Part shown: positions 59,074 through 64,000 of the stretch, in pieces
How positions within the stretch are numbered: the first letter of the stretch is position 1
Layout of the letters: each line of letters opens with the position of its first letter
DNA from: Micromonosporaceae bacterium KJ-029
GTDB taxonomy: Bacteria > Actinomycetota > Actinomycetes > Mycobacteriales > Micromonosporaceae
NCBI GenBank assembly: GCA_005402585.1
Contig: BIFP01000021.1
Span: 310,001 to 374,000 of the forward strand
Direction: 5' to 3'
DNA length: 64,000 nt
Program-made: the position numbers and the translations under genes
The notes under the pieces: generated by a model
The model's input: the letters and a program-made list of their open reading frames with translations, nothing else
What the model was told of the DNA's origin: nothing
The model's database searches: none

Positions 59074-59826
59074 GTGCTGACCACTCTGGCGATCGACTGC
59101 GGGGGCGGCGGGATCAAGGCGTCCGTTCTCGACGGCGCGGGCACGATGCGGGCCCAACCGCTGCGGGTGCCCACGCCGTACCCGCTGCCGCCGGACCTCT
59201 TCGTCACCACCCTGCTCGAACTCGGGGCCCGCCTGCCAGCGGCGGACCGGGTGACGGTGGGGATGCCGGGCATGATCCGGCACGGTGTGGTGGTGGCCAC
59301 CCCGCACTACGTGACCCGCTCGGGCCCGCGCAGCCGGATCGACCCGGCGCTGCTCGCCGAGTGGTCCGGGTACGACGCCCGGAGCACCCTCGCCGCGGCA
59401 TTCGGTCTGCCCACGCTGGTGCTCAACGACGCCGAGGTGCACGGTGCCGGGGTGGTCGCGGGCACCGGCTGCGAGCTGGTGCTGACCCTCGGCACCGGGC
59501 TGGGCAGCGCACTCTTCGACGGCGGGGTGCTCGCGCCGCACCTGGAGCTGTCGCACGCCCCGGTGCGCTGGGGCACCACCTACGACACGTACGTCGGCGA
59601 GCCGGAGCGCCGGCGGCTCGGCGACGCGTTCTGGTCCCGGCGGATCCGGCAGGTGGTGGAGGGACTGCGTCCGGTGTTCCGCTGGGACCGGCTGTACCTG
59701 GGCGGCGGCAACTCGCGGCTGATTCGCCCCGAGCAGCTCGCCCGGATGGGTGACGACGTGGTGGTGGTCCCGAACAGCGCCGGCATAGTGGGCGGCGTCC
59801 GCGCCTGGGACCTCGCCTCGGTGTAG
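59074..59826 (+). CDS. ROK-family kinase (polyphosphate glucokinase-like)
   Basis: A 250-aa ASKHA-fold sugar kinase. The phosphate-1 loop is LAIDCGGGGIKASVLD near residue 6. VTVGMPGMIRHGVVVATPHY follows. The catalytic Asp is in VLNDAEVHGAGVV near residue 121, and phosphate-2 is LTLGTGLGSALFDGG near residue 141. The repeated GG/GS and lack of a zinc motif fit the polyphosphate glucokinase branch (PPGK), which uses polyphosphate or ATP. The GTG at 59074 follows CAGACT (59061-59066) by 7 bp, compatible with leaderless translation. Confidence 0.83.
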   Translation: MLTTLAIDCGGGGIKASVLDGAGTMRAQPLRVPTPYPLPPDLFVTTLLELGARLPAADRVTVGMPGMIRHGVVVATPHYVTRSGPRSRIDPALLAEWSGYDARSTLAAAFGLPTLVLNDAEVHGAGVVAGTGCELVLTLGTGLGSALFDGGVLAPHLELSHAPVRWGTTYDTYVGEPERRRLGDAFWSRRIRQVVEGLRPVFRWDRLYLGGGNSRLIRPEQLARMGDDVVVVPNSAGIVGGVRAWDLASV

Positions 59827-59851
59827 CGGTTCGGTGTAAGCGGTTCGGTGT

Positions 59852-59903
59852 AAGGAAGGGCCCCCTGTTAACGCCTGGTGTATAGGCGGGGCCCCTTATT
59901 AAC
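59852..59903. repeat. Dispersed GGAAGGGCCCC repeat
   Basis: AAGGAAGGGCCCCCTGTTAA begins at 59852, and a second unit, GGCGGGGCCCCTTATTAAC, ends at 59903. Same family as copies at 9921, 15853 and 23669. It lies just after the kinase gene, following a small duplicated GCGGTTCGGTGTA. Confidence 0.8.
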
Positions 59904-59988
59904 AGCCGAAGGCGCCCGGGAACAGTCGCGGTCCGCCCGGTGTTGTGCCAGCGTCGAAGCAGTGGTGCGACACGGAGGGGGTGGCGAA

Positions 59989-60360
59989 ATGGATCTTCTG
60001 GCCGAGTACCGCCGGGCGAACCTGTTCTTCGAGGCGGGGGACCCGAGCGGCGCGGCCCGGCTGCTCGAACCGATCGTCGAGGCCGAGCCCGACAACGCCG
60101 CGGTACGGCAGCTGCTGGCCCGGGCGTACTTCCAGTCGGCCCAGCTCAGCCGGGCCGAGGAGCAGTTGCGGGAGCTGGTCGACCGCAACCCCAGCGACCA
60201 CTACGCCCACCATGTGCTGGGCCGGACGCTGGAGCGGCTGAACCGGCACACGGACGCCCTGCGCCACCTGCGCATCGCGGCGGCCATGCACTCCTCCAAC
60301 GACGACTACACGACCGCGCTGCGGCGGGTCGAGACCAGGGTCGGCGGCGGTGGCCGCTGA
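59989..60360 (+). CDS. Tetratricopeptide repeat protein
   Basis: A 123-aa protein consisting of about three TPR units: RRANLFFEAGDPSGAARLLE, then NAAVRQLLARAYFQSAQLSR, then HYAHHVLGRTLERLNRHTDA. It lacks a signal peptide and is probably a cytoplasmic adaptor. The ATG at 59989 has GGAGGGGG 7 nt upstream and follows a GTG-rich region without homology. Two terminator hairpins follow at once. The partner protein is unknown. Confidence 0.88.
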   Translation: MDLLAEYRRANLFFEAGDPSGAARLLEPIVEAEPDNAAVRQLLARAYFQSAQLSRAEEQLRELVDRNPSDHYAHHVLGRTLERLNRHTDALRHLRIAAAMHSSNDDYTTALRRVETRVGGGGR

Positions 60361-60362
60361 GG

Positions 60363-60390
60363 CGCCCCGGCGGTGGTGACCGCCGGGGCG
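60363..60390 (+). terminator. 12-bp hairpin after the TPR gene
   Basis: CGCCCCGGCGGT (60363-60374), loop GGTG, and the exact complement (60379-60390), directly after the stop codon. Confidence 0.7.
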
Positions 60391-60397
60391 TGACACG

Positions 60398-60433
60398 CGA
60401 CGAGGGGCAGCCCACACGGGCTGCCCCTCGTCG
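60398..60433 (+). terminator. 16-bp perfect hairpin after the TPR gene
   Basis: CGACGAGGGGCAGCCC (60398-60413) and its exact complement (60418-60433) with loop ACAC. A tandem pair with the preceding hairpin gives a strong stop before the Smr unit. Confidence 0.85.
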
Positions 60434-60501
60434 TCCCGGCCGACGGCGGCGGGCCGTGCGGGCTCTCCGGAGCCGCCGGTTGGCGTGCCTACGATGGCCG
60501 C

Positions 60502-60534
60502 ATGGGAGCCGACCGGACGGTGGATGCGGCATGA
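60502..60534 (+). CDS. Leaderless 10-codon ORF coupled to the Smr gene
   Basis: ATG at 60502 opens a frame of ten residues, MGADRTVDAA, that stops at TGA 60532-60534, overlapping the Smr ATG (ATGA at 60531-60534). TACGAT (60490-60495) ends 6 bp before the first ATG, as at many leaderless genes here. Ribosomes would start on this mini-ORF at the 5' end of the mRNA and reinitiate at the Smr gene. It may be a simple entry device or a small regulatory leader. Confidence 0.5.
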   Translation: MGADRTVDAA

Positions 60535-60785
60535 AGCTGAAGCTGGACCTGCACGACATCTTCAACAAGGGCCACGACATCGACCGGGCGCTGCGCGGGA
60601 TCATGGACGAGGCGGTGGCGAAGAAAGCCACTCTCGTCGAGATCATTCCCGGTAAGGGGTCCGGCCAGCTCAAGAAGCGGGTGCTGCGCTTCCTCGACCA
60701 GAAGGACGTCAAGCAGCTCTACCACCGGGTGGAAAAGGACTCCAAGAACTTCGGCCGCCTCTTCGTCCACTTCCGCTGGAAGTAG
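60531..60785 (+). CDS. Stand-alone Smr domain protein
   Basis: An 84-aa protein that is essentially one Smr domain: MKLKLDLHDIF (the DLHG-like start, here DLHD), then DEAVAKKATLVEIIPGKGSG with the conserved GKGSG loop near residue 40, then LKKRVLRFLDQK and FGRLFVHFRWK. Smr domains bind or cut nucleic acids, as in MutS2 and ribosome-rescue nucleases; the residues for cleavage are only partly retained. The ATG overlaps the stop of a 10-codon ORF, which probably delivers ribosomes to it. Confidence 0.85.
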   Translation: MKLKLDLHDIFNKGHDIDRALRGIMDEAVAKKATLVEIIPGKGSGQLKKRVLRFLDQKDVKQLYHRVEKDSKNFGRLFVHFRWK

Positions 60786-60798
60786 CCCCGCGTCGGGG

Positions 60799-63177
60799 TC
60801 ACAGCGGGTAGGTGCGAGCCACGGCGAGCATCTCGGAGGTGTGCGAGCCGGCGACGCCGACGCCGGGTGGGCGGGGGCGGAAGCCGGGCAGGTTGTCGAG
60901 GCCGTCGCTGGCGTCCATCGCCCGTAGCGCGATCCGCTCCGCCTTCGGCGTGACGGTCAGGGTGATCTCGATTCCCTCGGGCGGCGGGGCGTGGAAGACG
61001 ACACCGAAACCCCACCGGCCGTCGCGCTGCTCGACCGGCACCGGGCGTCCCGCCACCTGGGCGTCGCGCACCGTCGCGGTCGACGTGTCGACGTGCAGGG
61101 TGACCAGGCGTACCGCGCGTTGTGGGGTGAGCCGCAGCCGTAGGGTGCGCTCGCCGGCGGCGGTGGTGTCGGCCAGCAGGTCCAGCTTGGGCGCGGGCAG
61201 GTCGGTGGCCTGCGCCGGGCCGCCGAGCAGTTCGTCGGTGCCGATGCCGGGAAAGTCGTCGGCGACGGACACCTTCCCGTCCACGTATCCGTCGGTCCAG
61301 GGCTGCGGGGCGGACTCGTGGCTGAGCCAGCGGGCCTGGCCGGTGCCGGCGTCCAGGGCGTACATCAGGTGGGTGGGCGCGGGGTGGGCGGCGTCGAACC
61401 GGTCGACGGCGAGCCCGACCCCGGCGAACACCACCGCCGCCAGCGTGGCGGCACCGGCCGGCAGGGCGCCGAGCCGGCGGGCCCGCAGCGCCACCAGGCC
61501 CCGTTGACCGCCGGCCTCCGGGTGCAGCAGATCCACCACCGGCAGCGCGGCCAGGCCGAGCAGCACCGCGAAGAGCGCGGCCACACCGCCCATCGCCATG
61601 CCCAGCGCCGGGAAGAGCAGCACCACGGTCGGCAGCAGGATCACCACCGCCACCACGCCGGCGAGGGTCACCGCGGTCACCGGGACCGGGCCGTCGACGC
61701 GGGTGGTCAGCGCCACCAGCCCGGCGAGGACACCGGCCACGGCCGGCAGGGTTGCCAGGTACGCCCCGCCGGGCACCAGGACCGCGAGCAGGACGCCGAG
61801 CAGCGCCAGCCAGCCCAGCCCGCCGATGGCCAGCGCGGCCGGGCCGACCCGGCGGCGGGTCAACGCGTACCAGGCGAACAGGACCGCGGCGGCGAGCGCC
61901 AGCACGGCCAGCCGGTACCAGGTCGGCCGGTACGGGTCGAGCAGCTCGGCGTAGCCCGGCCGGATGGTGGTGACCGCCGCCCAGAGCAGTTGGGCGCCGA
62001 CCGGCGCGACCAGGATCGGCACCAGGGCCAGCCCGAATCCGGCGGCCAGCCGACCGCCGGTGACCCGGCCCCGGCGCCGGGCCAGCCAGCCGAGGACGAC
62101 CACGCCGGCCAGCGCCAGCAGCGCCAACGGCAGCACCAGCGGGCCGGGGTAGCGGGCCAGGCCGCCGGGGATCGGGAAGTAGGTGGCGTCGTGGCCGGCG
62201 TGAAGGGTGCCCAGGTCGATCCGGCCGAACTCGCGGGCGAGGCCCAGCGCGTTGTCGCCGTGGTGCTGGAGGCTGGCCCGGTCCATCGACGCCGGGGTGT
62301 CCAGCGGGGTGTGGTAGATCGCGCCGCCGTCGAGGTACGCCGAGTTCAGCCCGAGGAACCCTTCGTCGAGGAAGGGGGTGAAGTCGGTGTCGTTGGGCAG
62401 CGCACGGTAGACCTCCACCGCGAACGAGGTGCCCACCGGGTGCGGCGCCGCGCGGCCGAACACGCCGACCAGCCCAGCGTTGTCCGGCGACGTCTCGAAC
62501 ATGATCACCGGCCCGGTGCGACCCCGGGCCTCCAGGTTGAGCACCACTCCCTTACCAGCGGCCAGCGGATGGTCGGACGCGAACGCCGACGCTCCGCACA
62601 GGCACGCCTCCTCGGCGTCGGTGAGCACCAGGACGACGTCGTTGCGTGGCCGGGGGCCGCTGGTCAGCGCGCGGGCCACCTCCAGGATGGTGGCGACGCC
62701 CGCGCCGTCGTCGTTGCCGCCCGGGCCGGTCTGCACCGCGTCGTAGTGGGCGACCAGGAACACCGTGCCGGTGGGTCCCGTGCCGGGCAGCCGGGCCACC
62801 ACGTTGCGGACCCGGGCCAGGGTGGCACCACCCGCCGCCCCGCTGAGCTGGCCGGCCTCCTCGGCGACGGTGTCCTGCACCTCGGTCTCCAGGCCGAGCC
62901 CGCGCAGTACGGCCTCCAGGTGGGCGCGGACCTCGTCGTTGGCCGGGCTGCCGGCGACGTGCGGCCGGCCGGCGACCGCCTGGACGTGCCCGTACGCCCG
63001 GCCCGCGCTGAACTCCCCGGCCGGTGCGTCGGCCGGCCGGGGCGCCGGTGGGCGCAGGTCGAGCAGCGTGCCGGCACCGACGGCGAGGAGCGCGACGAGC
63101 GCCGCCAGGGCGGCGAGGGGGCGCCGGGACGGCCGGGTCAGGGCGCGGCCGGCGGCGGGGCTGAGGGGTGCGCCCAC
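60799..63177 (-). CDS. M28-family aminopeptidase with C-terminal multi-helix membrane domain
   Basis: A protein of about 792 aa. An N-terminal signal-anchor (LAALAALVALLAVGAGTLLD) is followed by the M28 catalytic domain at residues about 70-320. Zinc ligands appear in FLVAHYDAVQTGPGGNDDGAG, in VLTDAEEACLCG and in IYHTPLDTPAS. The second half has about eight to nine membrane helices (from VLPLALLALAGVVVLGWLAR on) and a final extracytoplasmic domain. This resembles the vacuolar membrane protease layout. The GTG at 63177 has GAGGAG 5 nt upstream; longer frames begin in unrelated sequence. It is convergent with the Smr gene, 13 bp apart. Confidence 0.87.
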   Translation of the reverse strand: MGAPLSPAAGRALTRPSRRPLAALAALVALLAVGAGTLLDLRPPAPRPADAPAGEFSAGRAYGHVQAVAGRPHVAGSPANDEVRAHLEAVLRGLGLETEVQDTVAEEAGQLSGAAGGATLARVRNVVARLPGTGPTGTVFLVAHYDAVQTGPGGNDDGAGVATILEVARALTSGPRPRNDVVLVLTDAEEACLCGASAFASDHPLAAGKGVVLNLEARGRTGPVIMFETSPDNAGLVGVFGRAAPHPVGTSFAVEVYRALPNDTDFTPFLDEGFLGLNSAYLDGGAIYHTPLDTPASMDRASLQHHGDNALGLAREFGRIDLGTLHAGHDATYFPIPGGLARYPGPLVLPLALLALAGVVVLGWLARRRGRVTGGRLAAGFGLALVPILVAPVGAQLLWAAVTTIRPGYAELLDPYRPTWYRLAVLALAAAVLFAWYALTRRRVGPAALAIGGLGWLALLGVLLAVLVPGGAYLATLPAVAGVLAGLVALTTRVDGPVPVTAVTLAGVVAVVILLPTVVLLFPALGMAMGGVAALFAVLLGLAALPVVDLLHPEAGGQRGLVALRARRLGALPAGAATLAAVVFAGVGLAVDRFDAAHPAPTHLMYALDAGTGQARWLSHESAPQPWTDGYVDGKVSVADDFPGIGTDELLGGPAQATDLPAPKLDLLADTTAAGERTLRLRLTPQRAVRLVTLHVDTSTATVRDAQVAGRPVPVEQRDGRWGFGVVFHAPPPEGIEITLTVTPKAERIALRAMDASDGLDNLPGFRPRPPGVGVAGSHTSEMLAVARTYPL

Positions 63178-63358
63178 GGTGGCTCCTCGGAGGTGGGACC
63201 AGGGGTGCTCATCATCCTCCATGTCGCCGCGGGGCGCCCCGGTGTGTTGTGTGCGAACGTTGTCTAATACAGGATCAGCGGGGCACTCGGAAGGAGCCGA
63301 CATCACCAGTGATCTCCCGCCAGTCGCGGCGGTGACCCGGCCGCACCGGGGGGCCGGT

Positions 63359-64000
63359 ATGACCGGTCCCTCCGTCGTGTCGTGGCCGTACCCGCAGGGG
63401 GGCCGGGATGGTGGTCGCAACCTGCCGCCCGGTGAGCGGCTGCGGGTGTTGCTGGTCGAGGACGACGAGGGCGACGCGTTCCTCGTCGGTGAGCTGCTGG
63501 CCGAGACGAACTCGGCGATCGAGTTGCTGGTCGCCACCAGCCTGAGCGAGGCCCGCCGGCTGATCGCCGGCGTGGACTGCGTACTGCTCGACCTGGGCCT
63601 GCCCGACGCGCAGGGCCTGGACGGCCTGCGACGGGTGCTGGAGATGTCCGGCAGCGCGGCGGTCTGCGTGCTGACCGGGCGCTCCGACGAGCACCTGGGC
63701 ACCGTGGCGGTCGCCGAGGGGGCGCAGGACTACCTGGTCAAGGGTCAGGTGGACGGGGTGCTGCTGACCCGGGCGCTGCGCTACGCGGTGGAGCGCAAGC
63801 GGGCCGACGAGAACGCCCGCCGGCTGCGTGAGGTGGAGCTACGGCAGGCCGAGTCGGCGCGGTTGGAGCGCGGCCTGCTGCCCCAGCCGCTGATGTCGAC
63901 CGAGCAGATCGCGGTGCACACCTTCTACCGGCCGGGCCGGCACGCCGCGCTGATCGGCGGGGACTTCTTCGACGTGGTGCAGACCCGCCCCGATCGGGTC
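63359..64000 (+). CDS. Response regulator with PP2C/SpoIIE-type phosphatase domain (C-terminus beyond window)
   Basis: The frame from ATG 63359 stays open to base 64000, giving 214 codons. Residues 28-145 are a receiver domain with acidic pair VEDDEGD, phospho-acceptor Asp in CVLLDLGLPDAQG and Lys in YLVKGQVDG. A helical linker rich in Arg/Glu (residues 145-180) leads to LERGLLPQPLMST, then FYRPGRHAALIGGDFFDVV, the start of a PP2C/SpoIIE phosphatase. Such proteins reverse phosphorylation of anti-sigma antagonists. An in-frame GTG at 63332 is an alternative start. Divergent from the M28 gene. Confidence 0.88.
   Translation, partial: MTGPSVVSWPYPQGGRDGGRNLPPGERLRVLLVEDDEGDAFLVGELLAETNSAIELLVATSLSEARRLIAGVDCVLLDLGLPDAQGLDGLRRVLEMSGSAAVCVLTGRSDEHLGTVAVAEGAQDYLVKGQVDGVLLTRALRYAVERKRADENARRLREVELRQAESARLERGLLPQPLMSTEQIAVHTFYRPGRHAALIGGDFFDVVQTRPDRV

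Noticed and set aside
56929..59556. 875-aa minus-strand frame
   Set aside because: Its long middle is a frame-shifted reading of the ABC-F gene. Only the last 104 codons, from ATG 57243, look like a real protein.

Overview
The window is high-GC actinobacterial DNA, most likely from Micromonospora or another Micromonosporaceae. The evidence is GTG starts and heavy G/C third-position use throughout, mycothiol (mshA), SenX3-RegX3, BldN, BdtA-type and bS22 genes, a Rex-hemACDB operon, and hairpin repeats of a kind I recall from Micromonospora intergenic regions. About 60 protein genes are supported. I saw no rRNA, tRNA, transposase or CRISPR array.

Layout. 1-4.7 kb: a leftward sugar operon (binding lipoprotein, two permeases, GH1 beta-glucosidase cut by the window edge) behind two LacI-type palindromes. 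4.8-12 kb: mycothiol-dependent isomerase-like protein, murB, a methyltransferase/SDR pair, mshA, a YbjN protein and a histone-H1-like protein. 12.2-15 kb: two tandem paralogous MFS exporters. 15-21.6 kb: gpmA, then phoU divergent from senX3-regX3, a Cys-rich protein, exopolyphosphatase and a TIM-barrel protein. 21.6-31.2 kb: accessory-looking block with CGNR protein, ATP-grasp/lipoprotein pair, proline dehydrogenase, hydrolase/TetR, a membrane-anchored metallopeptidase-like protein and a MacAB-type exporter. 31.4-37.5 kb: bdtA-like regulator, bS22, epimerase, acyltransferase, HAD-IB phosphatase, then rsbN and bldN with an unannotated small ORF coupled to bldN. 38-46.7 kb: acyl-CoA ligase, glutaredoxin, HAD, then rex-hemA-hemC-cobA/hemD-hemB behind a Rex operator. 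47-64 kb: mixed genes, including a lytic transglycosylase, a cyclase-STAND protein, secreted phospholipase A2, a glycosidase, a BON-methyltransferase fusion, ABC-F, a glucokinase-like protein, TPR, Smr, an M28 membrane peptidase and a truncated response regulator-phosphatase.

From memory, the order murB, mshA, ybjN-like, gpmA, senX3-regX3, Cys-rich protein, ppx, TIM barrel, small HTH, 33-aa ribosomal protein, epimerase, acyltransferase, SerB-like, glutaredoxin, hemACDB matches the M. tuberculosis Rv0482-Rv0512 region. Most of the window is therefore conserved core chromosome, with local insertions.

Themes. Phosphate and polyphosphate control sits together (phoU, senX3-regX3, ppx). Redox sensing by Rex appears to drive heme synthesis. 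Many genes have a TANNNT-type -10 hexamer 6-7 bp before the start codon, which predicts leaderless mRNAs. I found no obvious complete new multi-gene system. The most unusual items are the small ORF coupled to bldN, the BON-methyltransferase fusion, the leaderless 10-codon ORF coupled to the Smr gene, the lipoprotein/ATP-grasp pair, the divergent cyclase-STAND protein, and several structured repeat elements.
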